The notes under the pieces were generated by a model, which did not search any database, was not told the DNA's origin, and worked only from the letters and a program-made list of their open reading frames with translations. A stretch of 64,000 nucleotides of DNA, taken from the NCBI RefSeq assembly GCF_901709675.1, contig NC_051098.1, positions 3,918,000-3,981,999 of the forward strand. Reading direction: 5' to 3'. Numbering within the stretch: the first letter of the stretch is position 1; each line of letters begins with the position of its first letter. Positions 11,569 to 24,804 of this stretch are shown here, one piece after another. The translations under genes were made by a program, and so were the position numbers. Origin of the DNA: Syngnathus acus. Lineage: Eukaryota > Chordata > Actinopteri > Syngnathiformes > Syngnathidae.

Positions 11569-12848
11569 GACGTGGGAAAAGCTCTGCCGGAGGTGGGAGT
11601 TGAAGCTCTTCCTGACAGGGGATTCTGCCAGACGTTCCCAGCAGACCCTCACAGAGCGTTTGGGTCTGCCAGGTCGGATGGGCATCTTCCCCCACCATCG
11701 GAGCCAACCCACCACCAGGTGGTGATCAGTTGACAGCTCCGCCCCTCTCTTCGTCCAAAACATGCGGCCGCAAATCCGATGACACGACTACAAAGTCGAT
11801 CATCAAACTGCGGCCTAGGGTGTCCTGGTGCCAAGTGCACACATGGACACCCTTATGTTTGAACATGGTGTTCATTATAGAAAATCCGTGTCGAGCACAG
11901 AAGTCCAATAATAGAACACCGCTCGGGTTCAGATCGGGGGGGCCGTTCCTCCCAATCACGCCCTTCCAGGTCTCACTGTCATTGCCCACGTGAGCATTGA
12001 AGTCACCCAGTAGAACGATGGAGTCCCCAGAAGGAGCGCTCTCCAGCACTTCCTCCAGGGACCCCAAGAAGGGTGGGTACTCTGAGCTGCCGTTTGGTGC
12101 ATAGACACAAACAACAGTCAGGACCCGTCCCCCAACCCGAAGGCGGAGGGAGGCTACCCTCTCGTTCACCGGGGTGAACCCCAATGTGCAGGCGCCCAGC
12201 CGGGGGGCAATAAGTATACCCACACCTGCTCGACGCCTCTCACCGTGGGCAACTCTAGAGTGGAAGAGAGTCCAGCCCCTCTCGAGAGGGCTTGCACCGG
12301 AACCCAAACTGTGCGTGGAGGCAAGTCCGACTATGTCTAGTCGGAACTTTTCTGCCTCGCACACCAGCTCGGGCTCCTTTCAAGCCAGAGCGGTGACATT
12401 CCATGTCCCAAGAGCCAGCTTCTGATCAGACCGCCAAGGTCCCTGCCTTTGGCCGCCGCCCAGCTTACACTGCACCCGACCCCTTTGGCCCCTCCCACAG
12501 GTGGTGAGCCAATGGGAAGGGGGACCCACGTTTCCTTTTCGGGCTGGGCCCGGCCGGGCCCCATGGGCGAAGGCCCGGCCACCAGACGCTCTCCTTCGAT
12601 CCCCGCCTCCAGGCCTGGCTCCAGAGGGGGGCCCCGGTGACCCGCGTCCGGGCGAGGGAAAACGAAATCCATTTGTTTTATTCATCATAAGGGGCTAGTG
12701 TGAGCCGTGCTTTGTCTGACCCCTCACCTAGGACCCGTTTGCCATGGGTGACCCTACCAGGGGCGTGAAGCCCCAGACAACATGGCTCCTAGGATCATAG
12801 GGGCACGCAAACCCCTACCACACGATAAGGTGACGACTCACGGAGGGG
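11569..12848 (-). pseudogene. Rex3 5' fragment (left copy)
   Basis: Minus-strand RTE-clade LINE fragment with 5' UTR (12848 to about 12690), N-terminal region and endonuclease ([16 protein letters not shown] near 12000). It ends abruptly at 11569, before the RT. Frame changes near 12350 and 11760 break it. Its 5' flank (12849-13265) is the same as that beside the right-hand copies at 54245 and 60324, so all three descend from one insertion spread by segmental duplication. Confidence 0.85.
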
Positions 12849-13265
12849 CTGAAGACTGATTGCAAATTTAAATATTTTGCGAAGAGGTGTCAGACAGGTG
12901 CTTTTCGTGATTGCATGCTGATCAGGGTGTTTCTGAGCTCGGAGCATATGGTTTCTGTTCTGTAAGCACAGCTAAAACAATAGAGTTCGGACTTCTTGAA
13001 TGACATCTGTATGAACTGTTTTGCAAAAGGGCGGGAAAAGTGTCAATCTAATGAGAATTGGTTAACACATTTGCATGAGGTGTCCTGCTCTGTTGAAATG
13101 GTGATGATGAAGACTGAGAGGTTCCGAGTTTCTTCAAACAGGTCAAAGCAATCAATGAAAGCTGTAAATGGGTGGTGACCTCTAGTGTTGTTATAAGTGG
13201 CAGACCTCTTATGTATGAGTGGTCAAATCTCGTAGTAGCTGAGTACACTAATCGGCAGTCCCGTT
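12849..13265 (+). repeat. Shared flank between Rex3 5' end and array
   Basis: Reverse complement recurs at 53830-54244 and 59886-60323. It includes the TCTAGTGTTGTTATAAGTGG motif and a segment with AATGGTGATGATGAAGACTG. No gene seen. Confidence 0.7.
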
Positions 13266-15083
13266 GTTGTTGTTTCTTTATTTTATGGGGGGGTAAATGG
13301 CATGCAACAACGAACTGAACTTAAATAATACCTCATTTCCATCAAATGCATTTGCACTGGTGGAGCTCAGTTGTTACTTCATCAAATTACAATTCTACTG
13401 CAGAATTCGTCTCTTCTCAAACCCTACCCTGGATCGACCCGTGGGCAATGTCCAGTGTTTTTAACTTTATGGGAATGCACCAAAGCAATAACCCATTTCC
13501 ACTTTATGCATTCGCACTGGTGTAGCTCAGTGGTTACTTCATCAAGTTATAATTTTACTGTAAAATTTGTCTCTTCTCAAACCCTACCTGGTATCGAACC
13601 ATGGGCAATGTCCAGTGTGTTTTTTAATTTTTTTGGGGGGGCGGGATGCTCCAAATAACTAAATTTGAATAATAACCCATTTTCATTTGCTGCATTTCCA
13701 TTGGTGTAGCTCAGTGGTTACTTCGTCAAATTACAATTCTGCTGCAGGATTCGTCTCTTCGCAAACCCTATCTGGGATCGAACTACGAGCGATGTCTTGT
13801 GTGTTTTTTAACTTTATTTTTTCAGCATGCAACAAAAAACTAAACTTGAATAATAACCCATTTCCACTTGATTCTTTTGCACTGGTATAGCTCAGTGGTT
13901 ACTTCATCAAGTTGCAATTCTACAACAGAATTCGTCTCTTCTCAAACCCTACCTGGGCTCGAACCGCGGGTGATGTCCAGTGTGTTTTTTAACTTTATTT
14001 TCAGCATGCAACAAAGAATTCAACTTTAATAATACCCAACGTCCTCTTTATGCATTTGCACTGGTGTATTCATTTTATTTGGGGAGCTAAATGCTAAACA
14101 ATTCTGCTGCAGGATTCGTCTCTTCTCAAACCCTATCTGGGCTCGAACTACGAGCGATGTCTAGTGTTTTTTAACTTTATTTTTTCATGCAAATAAGAAC
14201 TAAACTTGAATAATAACCCATTTCCACTTCACTCATTCGCACTGGTGTAGCTCAGTGGTTACTTCATCAAGTTACAATTCTACTACAGAATTCGTCTCTT
14301 CTCAAACCCTACCTGCGCTCGAACCACGGGTGATGTCCAGTGTGTTTTTTAACTTAATTCTCAGCATGCAACAAAGAATTAAACTTTAATAATACCCAAT
14401 TTCCTCTTTATGCATTCGCACTGGTGTATTAATTTGTTTGGGGGGTGGGGGGGTGGTGAGCTAAATGGCTTGCAACAAAGAATCAGACTTGAATAAAAAC
14501 CCACTATACACTCAGCTCAGTGGTTGCCTCGTCAAATTACAATTCCACTGCAGAATCCGTCTCTTCTCAAACCCTCCCTGGGTTCAAACCACGGGCGATG
14601 TCCAGTGTGTTCTTTTAACTTCATGTTTTCCCCTCATTAAGGTAAACATATGTATGGGTGGCGACCTCTAGTGTTGGCTATAAGAGCGGGCCCTCCGTTG
14701 TGTGTATGAGTCGTCAAATCTCGTCGTCGCCGAGTACATGAATCTGCAGTCCCATTGTTGACGTTTCTTTATTTTATTTGGGAAGCTAAATGGAATGCAA
14801 CCAAGAATCAGACGAATAAAAGCCAATTTTCCTGAGTTGTCAGTCGCACTGGTTTAGCTCAGTGGTTACTTCGACAAGTCACAATTCTTCTGTAGAATTC
14901 GTCTCTTCTCAAACCCACCTCGGGTTCAAACCACGGGCGATGTCCAGTGTGATTTTTTTTCCTAACGTCATGTTTTCCGCTCATTGAGGTAAACGTATAT
15001 GTATGCTTTAATACAGTAGTTTGGGGGAGCAAAATGGCATGCAACAAAGAATCTGACGAATAAAAACCCAATTTCCACACTAC
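13266..15083 (+). repeat. Tandem array of tRNA-like units (array 2)
   Basis: Nearly gap-free duplicate of array 1 at an offset of about 10.83 kb (2641-4250 matches about 13471-15080), with one extra unit at its left (13352-13460). Units begin near 13355, 13516, 13700, 13881, 14059, 14244, 14422 and 14850. The last unit is cut at about 15094, where hAT sequence begins. Confidence 0.8.
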
Positions 15084-15094
15084 GCATTTGCACT

Positions 15095-15375
15095 CATTCA
15101 TCATAACAGTGTCGTATTTAATAAGAATCACTGATAGTAGTTTTTGGGTGAAATATTTTTTTAATGCTGTTAATAAATGCATTTGTTTTCAAAAAGCTTT
15201 TTTTAATATCCATGCTTTGGTATCTGCTAAAAGTAAAAACCTTTTATGCAATGACCTTTACATGTCATTTAAATTACTTCACACAAACACGACATCCATC
15301 TGCTCCTAGTACGGCCCCCCGGTCAAAATTTAGAACCCAATTCGGCCCGCAAGTCAAAAAGTTTGCCCACCCCTG
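15095..15375 (+). mobile_element. hAT 3' fragment (GTF2IRD2-type)
   Basis: Matches the last ~280 bp of the hAT at 5274-6675 and ends GTTTGCCCACCCCTG. It is followed by ATCTATAC (15376-15383), the target duplication reconstructed from sister copies (45907-45914 in reverse). The left part of the element and its flank are missing, so the array abuts it directly. Confidence 0.75.
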
Positions 15376-15383
15376 ATCTATAC

Positions 15384-17248
15384 TCATACTGTAGATAGAA
15401 TGTATTTTAAAATGTACCGTTGTCAGAGTGCATGTAGTACACATTAATAATGATTACATAATAACTCCACGACTAATTTACTGGAGTAAAATAAGATCAA
15501 GACCGTTCACATAAGTGACTCAACAGCGACTCTTATTGGTTGTTGTAATAGTGTATCAACGGAGACTTTCACTTTTTGTGTCGAGTGGCCAAACTGGACA
15601 CATTCTTAGGCTACCGTACATTACTTACGAAACGTTACGATTTTAATTTGCACGTAAAGTTAATTTGTCACCATTTCTTCTTCAAATGTTATATAAATGT
15701 GTTCTTTGAAACTACTCGTACTTTTTTTTTTTTAAATAAGCATTTGCCATAATTTTTAATCCAAATAAGACAATATGCTAGCAAATCAACCGTCTCGACA
15801 GTATTTTTCTTTTTTATTGAGGATAAGAGCTGCATAAAATGGATGGATCAAGTTTATATCCTGTACATTCATGTCATACGCGGGCGAAAAAAGGTAAACA
15901 GTGACGACTAATGACGCAATTTCCTGTTGCGCATGCGCAAAGTCGACATAAATGCTGTTGACAAATGTTGTGGGAGGGTCCAAACCTTGGCGTAAGTAGA
16001 TCTTTGTTCGTCACAGTCAAATATACTTACCAAATTGTAGCTCCCTGTGCATAGCGTATTGTTTTAGAGCTAACTTTAGGTTGTTGGCATAAATCACTGG
16101 AACATGCATCTATTTAATGTCCATTAGATAAAGCGCTTATTTAAACATCTGCAAAGAACCGCTGGGGCCGAACATTGTAGACAACAGGAAGGATCTCGTC
16201 CAGCTAGCTAAAAGCGCAACTTCAGGTTGGGATCCAATAAAGTATTTACATTATTTGACCTAACCGTTGAAATTATTCAAAAGAAATCCGAAATCCACAA
16301 AACATACCATTACCATACCATAAATACCGTTGCTAAATTGTCTTATATTTTACTGCGACTGTATTTTTTGTTAAATTACCTGCTGTAATTTTGAGCGCAG
16401 AAACTATCCGCTACCGACAATCGTAAAATTGTTCAGCTGAAAATACAGTGTAGCTGTGGAAGCTACCAAAGTCGCTTTAGAACACATTTCGCACACACAC
16501 ACGCACACACACGTACTCTCGCATTGGTTCTCAATCTTTTTTAAACAATGTATTCCCTGCCATTTTATTCCCAGTCATGTACCCTAACTCGCGTAGTATA
16601 AGTATTTTTTTGCATAGGGGGGAACAGTGCTCTGTCATCAGTGTCTGATTTATTAAAGTTGGGAACTTCATTTGTATTGGTCTCTGGAACTCTTTGGAGA
16701 TAAACGGGTGTATATGAAAAAATAATAAACTTCATTGTAAATAAATGTTTATGGACATCACAATAATTGTCAAAATAAAGTGTTTCCCTTTGGGATCATA
16801 GAATACAACTATTCTCATATTAGAAAAAAAAAAAAAGAAGCATCCATCCATCTATTATCTGAACCGCTTATCACGAGGGTCGTGGATGCAATATAGCCTA
16901 TCCCAGTTCAATTTGGGCACTAGGCAGGGGACACCCTGAACAGCAGAAGCTGCAAAAAATAAAAATCGTAAACAAATACAGACTCGCATTACTGAGTGTC
17001 AACACTGAATATTGCATCGTTGCACTGAACTGAGTGTTAGTGCTGTGTGGCAGGGAGGCAACAGATGTGATTGAGCTCTTTTTTTTTTTTTTGCATGGAT
17101 GCTACTTTTAAAGTGCATTGTATTTTAAAATCTCACATACCCCCATTTGAGATCCACTGTCTTGACACATGCACTGCCAGCTTGCTTGAAGTTGTATTAG
17201 AAGTCAGCTCTGGCATTTCTGTCAAACTCATGAATGTGCTCTCCACAG
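15384..17248. other. Transition to unique DNA; usf1 upstream region
   Basis: 15384-15570 still matches the repeat flank at 1300-1480. After that the DNA looks unique and contains the NRF1 palindrome, an (AC)n run near 16495 and a 3' fragment of the SINE at 16849-16950 (minus strand, CCATCCATCTATTATCTGAA start). Confidence 0.5.
15928..15939. promoter_or_regulatory. Candidate NRF1 site in the probable usf1 promoter
   Basis: Perfect palindrome TGCGCATGCGCA, the NRF1 consensus, about 1.4 kb upstream of the usf1 start codon and near the edge of the repeat-rich DNA. NRF1 sites are typical of TATA-less housekeeping promoters. A possible first non-coding exon lies downstream, with a candidate donor near 16226 (TTCAG|GTTGGG). 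Promoter activity and exon are inferred. Confidence 0.4.
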
Positions 17249-17302
17249 TGTGGCTGTGGGAGCAAGTGAAGGCAGTCTCCTTGTCCAGGACTGTCGCCAG
17301 AA

Positions 17303-20300
17303 ATGAAGAGGTGAGTGAGACCAAAAACAACAATAAAAAAAAAAAACTGACTGTTGTGTGTGTTTAATTCAGTTAAAGGCAAGTATATACGTTCTTTTCC
17401 AGCCAACAAAAAAGCCCTGATACAGATGGGAGTACTACTGTTAACGAAGAAGGTGAGGCGGACGCATTTTGAAGTATAAATACCTAAATTTTAATGATTA
17501 TAGCGCTGGCTAATAGCTGGCTAATTCTTGTCATATCTTGGAATGTGTCAATTGCCCATTCAGTCATTCATCTTCCAAACCGGGGGTTGCAGGCAGGCTG
17601 TAACCAATCCCATCAGTTGTTGGACGGTCGCCAGTCACTCGCAAGGCATCAATTGTCCATATTGGTTTTAAACTCATTTGCTGCCAGCACAGTTAAAATG
17701 GATATATGACGTCTATAGCCGTCAATGGCAGTAAATGAGGTCATTAGACCCCACCACAATATAAGATTATTTGGTTATGGGGCATTGTGTGTTTAAATAA
17801 TGTTCTGATTTTCATTTGCAAAACTGGTGTATAATAACAGTTGTGCTTGTGGTTATGTGCTCCCACAGGCTCAGTGGCCACTGCAGAAGATCCAGCCGCT
17901 ATTGCAGCCATTCAGTCTGCCTCCACATTCACGGATCAACCCATCAAATACTTATTCAAGACAGAAGGAGGTGTTGGACAAGTAAGAAGGAGTCTTGACT
18001 TAAACTTTCTTGGCAACTCGTCAGAATCAATGTTTGTTGTAATGTCTTGCGGTCTTGTTTTATATGTTTTATATGTAAAGGTTAAGGTTCGCACAGTTTG
18101 GTTTGCACATCTGCCTCACAGTTCTCTGGTTCAAGGTTTGAAGCAGAGCTCTGGCCTTCCCGAGTAGAATTTGAATGTCTTGCCTGTGTGTTTTTTTTAT
18201 TTTTTTTATTGGTTCGTTCAGCTTTCTCCCACATTAAAAAAGTGTGTTCAGTAAATTAGTTTAAATTGCCTCTTGGTGTGAATAGGAGTGTACTCGGGGA
18301 GGCATGATGCAACCCTGCCATGACCCTTGATTGGATCAATTTTTGTAAATGTGGCAGTAAGATTTTTGTTAATTTTGGTCTTGAGAAGAAGAAAATATTT
18401 TGAAAACCTTGTGCTATAGTTGGCATATTCCGATATTGCTGTAAGCGCATACTGTACCTATGTTGCTGCTGATGTCGCAATGATTACGTGGCACATAACA
18501 AAAATCCCTCAAAATGTCTCACAAGCCTGGACTTGTCATGTTAAGCCTTTTTAAGTCTGTAGAATTCTGCTTTTAAGTTATTTAAAAAAAAAAAGTCAAC
18601 GCCCTTACGCGCAACGATAAATGCATGAGACTTTGGGGAGATATAGTGACTGACTGCCACCATGGTTTTGTCGTCTTTTCGCTGATGTGTTTGTGAACTA
18701 GACATCTTATATCTTTATTGCAAAATATTTAGTGTACTTACCATTCTAATTGAAACGTGTTGAAATGGAATCTCTTGTTTTGTGCTTTGCAATCAAATAG
18801 GTTCCTTGCAAACGTAATCAAAAGTGATGAATACTTAATATTGGAATCAACTTCTACCAAACTGTGTTAAAATCCGAGTTGCAAACTTTAGTTGGTATCT
18901 TCTGAGGAAGCATTCCCTACTGTATTGAGACACGTGTAAACATTTTTAAAAATATTTATTCGCAGTGTTTGCACTGTCAACAAGGGGATTCTCTATACCA
19001 GTGGTCCCCAACCTTTTTTGCGCCATGGACTGGTCACTTGTCAGAAATATTTTCGCGAACCGGCCTTTATATAAATAAATAATACATTTATATAAATAAA
19101 TAATACATTTATAATAAATATATAAATACGATGAAATAAAATGATACGACTGGCATAAAAACAAGTATAAAGGACATAAAAATAAAACTCACGTTACGTT
19201 GAATTAGTGGGAGCACTGAGCTTGTTTCACAGAAATGAGCCGGTCCCATCTAGGCGTAATCGGAGACAATGACACCCGAAGTGGTTAAGGTTTGTCTTTT
19301 AATGCAGGATGCTTGGTCTCCATGTGCCGAAGCAGTTTTGAAGGCTTCATTGCCTCGTTAGCTAGCCTGTCGCCACATATTATGCAGAGTGGGCTTGGCG
19401 CGTCAGTCATCTGTGGCGATAAATCCATATTTTAAGTAGGACTCCAGAAATTTTCTTTTAAGTGCAGCTTTCCTTTTCTTAGAAGTCGTAGCCTCTTCTT
19501 CTTCCGTCTCCTCATTGGGCTTTTTTCCCTTTCCGAAGAAGCTTTCCAAACATCTTTGTTTCTTGCTCATATTTGCTTGCTTCTCGCGCTCGACTGAGGT
19601 GACATGTCACGTGACCGAGACGAGCGTCTTGACCTGAACCGACGGATGTAATTGGGAGAGAATCGGCAATTTTGTTTATATTTTTCAAAATAAATTCTTA
19701 CTCATTTTTGCTAGCTTTGCAAGCTCAACTGGGGAAACATGTCACATGACCGGGACGAGCGTCTTGACCTGAATTAATTGATCGTCGATTAAAAAAAAAA
19801 AAAAAAAAAATTCTGTGCGGCTTGGCGGCCCAAGTGACCCACGGACCGGTACCGGTCTGCAGACCGGTGGTTGGGGACCCCTGCTCTATACAGTTTGCAT
19901 GCTTTTTCACTTTACAGTACTTCATTGTCACTCTTCAGACTGGTCTTGGTGTAGCTTTGACCCACTTCCTGATAACTAAATATCAGAGCTGCATTGTTTA
20001 TGCGCCTCTTTTTTTCCGTGTTGTTTGTGTAGGGTTAATGGCACACTTGCCAATAATATATTTTTTCTAGGTGACCTACAGAGTGATCCAGGTGTCCGAC
20101 GGCCAGTTAGAGGGTCAAACAGATGGAGGTGCAGCAGTGAGTCTCGTCACCGGTTTCCCTGCAACCACACAGGCAGTCACACAGGTGAGCAAGCTCCATC
20201 CTATTCTTTAAAAAACATGCTTGACTAATATTGCTTGTGGCAGTGAACAGGTGGAATCCAGTTGACTAATTTAAACGTCCACAGCAGTGAATGAATTGAT

Positions 20301-22278
20301 TTGCATTACTTCATTTCTTTTCCTTTTTTAAATTATTACCTTTTGAAACCACAATGGTTGGCTTTGGTGGCTCCACTTTCTTTTCACAGATTAATTAGAA
20401 GCAGATCATGTTACATCAAACCACTGAGTACAGTCACTTTGTTTGTTCTGGAATTCAGTTCAATGCAGGTGATTTGACAGTTAGTGGGACAATTTCTTTG
20501 TGTTGTAATCAGTATTTCTTGGACACCAGGCTGTGTTCTCCCAGTCTGAAGGCCTTGAGGGAGATAGCACCACTGAGACACAGTACACGTATTACCCTGC
20601 CACCATTGCTGACGCCACAGCAGGGACCATGGTGACAACAGTGCAAGCATCTGACACTCTTCTCAGCCAGACTACACCTACAGGTAACAAAATGCTGTGT
20701 GCCATCTGTACGCCAAAAACAAAAAAAAGGCAATAAATTAACAGTTTCCATGTGTTACAAAATATAAAATATTTGCAAAATGCAAAAATCAACCTGGTCG
20801 GTTGTTCTTTGATTCTTATGATTTTTGTTACAGGGCAGCTCTATGTGATGATGTCACCCCAGGAGGTTTTGACAGGCTCCAGTCAAAGGACAATCGCACC
20901 TCGCACTCAACCATACATAGCGTACTTACATTATTATTTAGCACAATTTAAGTATAATTACCCATTATCTTACCATATAGCATGTTTTCTAGAAAACAAG
21001 AAGCTCCACGGGGTTCCAGGGATGAAAAACGGCGTGCACAGCACAACGAAGGTTATTAGAGGTTTTAACTGACAATTCATACAAAAGAAGAAATCAGAGA
21101 AAACACGCTTGCATCTCTCACCACAGTTGAGCGCAGACGTCGGGACAAAATCAATAACTGGATTGTGCAGCTGTCGAAGACGATACCAGACTGCAACATT
21201 GATTATACCAAGACGGGACAGGTGAACTGGGCTTTGTTACATTCAGACATTTAAGCACTCTACTTTCAGTTTGGGTATCATGATTTCATGTTAAATCGTC
21301 ATTCCTCCCATTTTGTTTAGAGCAAAGGGGGAATTTTGTCCAAAGCTTGTGATTACATCAAGGAACTCCGACAGAGCAATCTGAAGTTGGGGGAAGATCT
21401 CGGCACACTTGATCGACTTAGGATTGACAATCAGCTTCTCCGACAAGAGGTATGTTGGTGTGAGAGCAAGACAGTCGAACAATTTAAAATCTAAACTTTT
21501 TCTGGAAAAATAGGACTCGAAATTTGAAGGCATCATGTGAAAAGGCACGCCAGCATTTCTAGTGTGATGTGAGTCTGCTATATATGTAACACAGCTCATG
21601 TTAAAAAATGGCATCACATTAAAATCTTGAGTGTTTTAATTTACCAATGGGGATAGTTTCTTAATTTACAATGCTCATAAAACTTGGGTTTATTCAGCTT
21701 TGTGTTAATGCTTACAGAATAAGAAAGGAAAGAGAGCAGAAGTGTCAATGGGTTTGAGACTGGCAAATGTTTGCCGTATTGTGAGCAGATTCTCATCTGG
21801 GTTCAAAGATAATTGTGATTAATGTTTACTGATAAAGATAAAATGAATGATGACCATGAAAGAAATGACAAAAAGCAGTATGGAAATTACTGCAACATCA
21901 TTAATTGTTCACATTACACTACGACGATTGACAAACTAACAGAATGTACCAGGCAAGACGTGGGTTTGGTGACCGGCTCATTATTTCAGAAAACAAGAGC
22001 TCAACATATGTTTGTGTGCCCCATGCAAGTGCCCTGGATCGCTCCCCCATCATTTTAGTTTTGACTTATTTACAGAGTATTCTCCATTACTATTAATCCA
22101 AATATTTTTCTTCTGTTCAATTCATATAAAGTGACAAATCCGCCAAGTGGAGCCTGGTTTGCTATTGACATCTCTCTTTTTTTCTCAGGTAGAAGACTGG
22201 AAATCCAAGAATCAGATCCTAAGGAATGTGCTACGTCAGCATGGCATTGTGGGATCATCCAGTGCGGACCCGCAGTAA
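17303..22278 (+). CDS. usf1: Upstream stimulatory factor 1 (bHLH-leucine zipper transcription factor)
   Basis: Nuclear factor that binds E-boxes (CACGTG) as a dimer. Coding exons: 17303-17310, 17403-17452, 17869-17981, 20071-20184, 20530-20683, 20834-20921, 20993-21051, 21127-21221, 21321-21449 and 22189-22278. They sum to 900 nt (299 aa plus TAA), with GT-AG at every junction and phase kept throughout; human USF1 is 310 aa. The start ATGAAGAG|gt gives MKSQQK, matching the USF1 N-terminus. Exons 4-6 carry the USF-specific region (YRVIQVSDGQLEGQ; MMSPQEVL). Exons 7-8 hold the basic helix-loop-helix (RRAQHNEVERRRRDKIN, with the E-box-contacting H, E and R); exons 9-10 hold helix 2 and the zipper (SKGGILSKACDYIKELRQ). 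A non-coding acceptor at about 17249 probably opens the start-codon exon; upstream 5' exons were not resolved. Intron 3 holds a hAT insertion (18999-19883). The C-terminus favours usf1 over usf2; a usf1-like paralogue is not excluded. Confidence 0.93.
18999..19883. mobile_element. Non-autonomous hAT with BED-finger remnant, in usf1 intron 3
   Basis: Ends CAGTGGTCCCCAACC and GGTTGGGGACCCCTG, flanked by perfect 8-bp duplications CTCTATAC (18991-18998, 19884-19891). On the minus strand 19569-19285 encodes a transposase start (MSKKQRCLESFFGKGKK; RKFLESYLKYGF) and a BED zinc finger (PLCIICGDRLAN, then LLRHMETKHP). A TGACTGAC tetranucleotide duplication near 19405 breaks the frame just before the finger. 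The catalytic region is absent. Confidence 0.85.
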
Positions 22279-23599
22279 AAAGCCTTTGAGGAGCAGCTTT
22301 TGAAGACAACTCGCACACGGGCCAAAACAGTACTTGAAATGCTTTGACTGAGACATGTGAGGCTTGTCAAGTGTGCATGATACATAAGGAAATAATTGAA
22401 TATTGTCCTAAATATTCAACCCGCTGTCCGAAAATGACACATTTAATGTTTTTAAGGTTTTAAAAGTACTTATTTTATGCCAAACTTTATTGCATTTAAA
22501 AGCGATGAACTGGTCATTGAATACTTTCCTCTTATAGCTATTAGCTCCAGTCACTGTAGAACGCTCCAGGTGATGACCAGTTTAAGGCTTTTTCACACTG
22601 CACTTTGCAACACGGTGTCGAAAAACTTATTTATTGTGACTGAATGTCGCATCGCACAAGGTGGGTGGGTGCCTGCTGATGTAACCCCAATGCCACTCTG
22701 AAATTGAAAAATCAAAGCCTGGCATAGTGATATCCATGTGGTAACAGCAGTACATCAGCAGGAAAAGCCTCGCTGTTTCTTTCTAGTACGGTACACAAGC
22801 ACTTACAAACACGGACAAGCGTGCAGTAGTTCTTGCGCACTACCCCATTGCGAAGAAGAAACCAAGTGCAGCGTGAAAAGGCCAAAATGCGACGTTTACA
22901 TTATGTTCCCGTGGCGACAGTGACGGTTTATATGGCAATATGGAAGGTTGCAATTTGTTTGATACGCCACATGGCCGGGGAGTTGAATTTCAATCAGCCT
23001 TGTTCACAAATATTCTCCAAAGTTTTCCATGTGTCTTCTGTAGAAAACCTGAGCAGAATGTAAAAGATGGGAGACCTTGATCAGAATGTGAAAACCATGA
23101 GGATAGGGGATATCCGGGACTGCCATCTGTGTTAGACAGCGGGCTGAACTGCTGTGCGTCTTTTGGACTCTTGGACTTGGCAACTTCTTCTACCCATGGC
23201 CCTACGTCATGGTTGCTGTGCTCAGCTGTGAGAAAACTTGATGGAGGAAAAAATGGACACAATTCCATGCTCTCCTATGTTTCAGGCAAATCCAGCTGCA
23301 CTTGATGCTGAGAACATAGTGTAAACGTAGTATAACTTCTTGTTGCTCCTGTTTTCTTAATTTGCGTGGTTTACTGTCTCCAACTATTGTACATGTGTAT
23401 TTTATCCATAGTTTATATTCCCTTTTGCTTTGTATTATTTGTATTAATCTTTTCCCATGCCATTTTATTTAGCCTCACCTTGGATTTTAAGTACATTGTA
23501 ACAATGTAACAGAAAACATATATCTGAGGGCAGTTAAATCTTGATCATGTAGGTGGGCAACAAATAATGTGTACTGTTATGTTACTTTAACTTTTGTGC

Positions 23600-23605
23600 A
23601 TTAAA
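23600..23605 (+). terminator. Candidate usf1 poly(A) signal
   Basis: ATTAAA about 1.3 kb after the usf1 stop, at the end of a stretch (22279-23640) with no repeat I recognise and no convincing ORF, consistent with a 3' UTR. Other hexamers could be used. Confidence 0.3.
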
Positions 23606-24507
23606 GTTGCTTTCTAAATCAATTCCACATCCAGTACTATATTTAGAATTTTTCTTTTGTAGATGTGGTGGCGGAAGGTAAAGAACTTTACTCGTAGACT
23701 TGTATTAGAGGCCTGAGATGGGTGAGATAGTTAAAAATCTTTGTACCCTGTTTGGAATCTTAGTTTCATTAAAGTTATAATTTCCAACCCAAGGAAGTGG
23801 AATTGTTGGAGCAGGGCTGCATAAAATGCCTCAGATCAAGCCAATACATGACTTGGGGATGGCTTTAGTCACTCCCTCAAACATTTTACAATGATTAACT
23901 ATGTAACTTATATTTGCATAAAAAGAATTATAAGATAGGAAAGATCCCTGGCTGGCAACTAAGTGCAGCACTGACCAAATCCCCTTTTCCAACCAAGTCT
24001 TGTCAAACAATGATTTGTATTTCATGGTAATGTATCTGTTGTTCCAAATTGGCTTATTATGTGGGGTGAGGTTATGATTGTACAAGTCTCCAAAATAAAA
24101 TGGCCTGTAGGTGAAACTGTGATAAGTTTAAACATTTGAACATTGAAATCACACAGCGTGACGGCTTTGGGATAGAAAGAGAGCTTTTGAGACTTTTTGA
24201 TGCAAGTCGGGAGAGACACGGCTCCAAACAATTAGAAATTGTCATCGTCGTGTCAACTGGGCGGTCGTGGAATATAATCCTGTGGTGGTTTAGCTACATT
24301 GACATATTGCTGTTCTGTCACTTAATGAGCACAGGTGCGACACAGTTTGAGAAGTTCCACTGGGAAAATGCAAATGAGCTGGCGTCAGCAATTTCCTTTT
24401 TATTTGTTTTCTGGCTTTCAGCTCAAATATTCAAGAGCACAGTTGCTCGCCGATTGCAGTTTTTTCATCTCGAGGCACAATGTTGGAAACTGTGCAGATA
24501 TGGCGGC

Positions 24508-24804
24508 GCTGGAACCTATCCCAGCGGTCATCGGGCAGTAGGCGGGGGACACCCTGAACCGGTTGCCAGCCAATCGCAAGGCCCACATAGATGAACAACC
24601 ATCCGCATTCGCACTCACACCTAGGGGCAATTTGGACTTCTCAATCGGCCTACCAAGCATGTTTTTGAGGAAATCGGAGTGCCCGGAGAAAACCCACGCA
24701 GGCAGAGGGAGAACATGCAAATTCCACACCGGAGGTGGAATCATACCCGCACCCTCCGAACTGTGAGGCGGACGTGCTAACCAGTGCACTACCGAGCCGC
24801 CTCA
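24508..24804 (-). repeat. tRNA-derived SINE, tail truncated
   Basis: Same SINE as at 5354-5713. Its tRNA head is at 24804 on the minus strand; it lacks the GGATGG tail, stopping at ACCTATCCCAGCGG near 24510. It lies between usf1 and the NLR. 24805-25640 shows no supported feature. Confidence 0.75.

Noticed and set aside
17071-17367. 98-codon ORF just upstream of usf1 exon 2
   Set aside because: It overlaps the inferred start-codon exon in another frame and resembles no protein; the USF1 N-terminus is read from 17303 instead.
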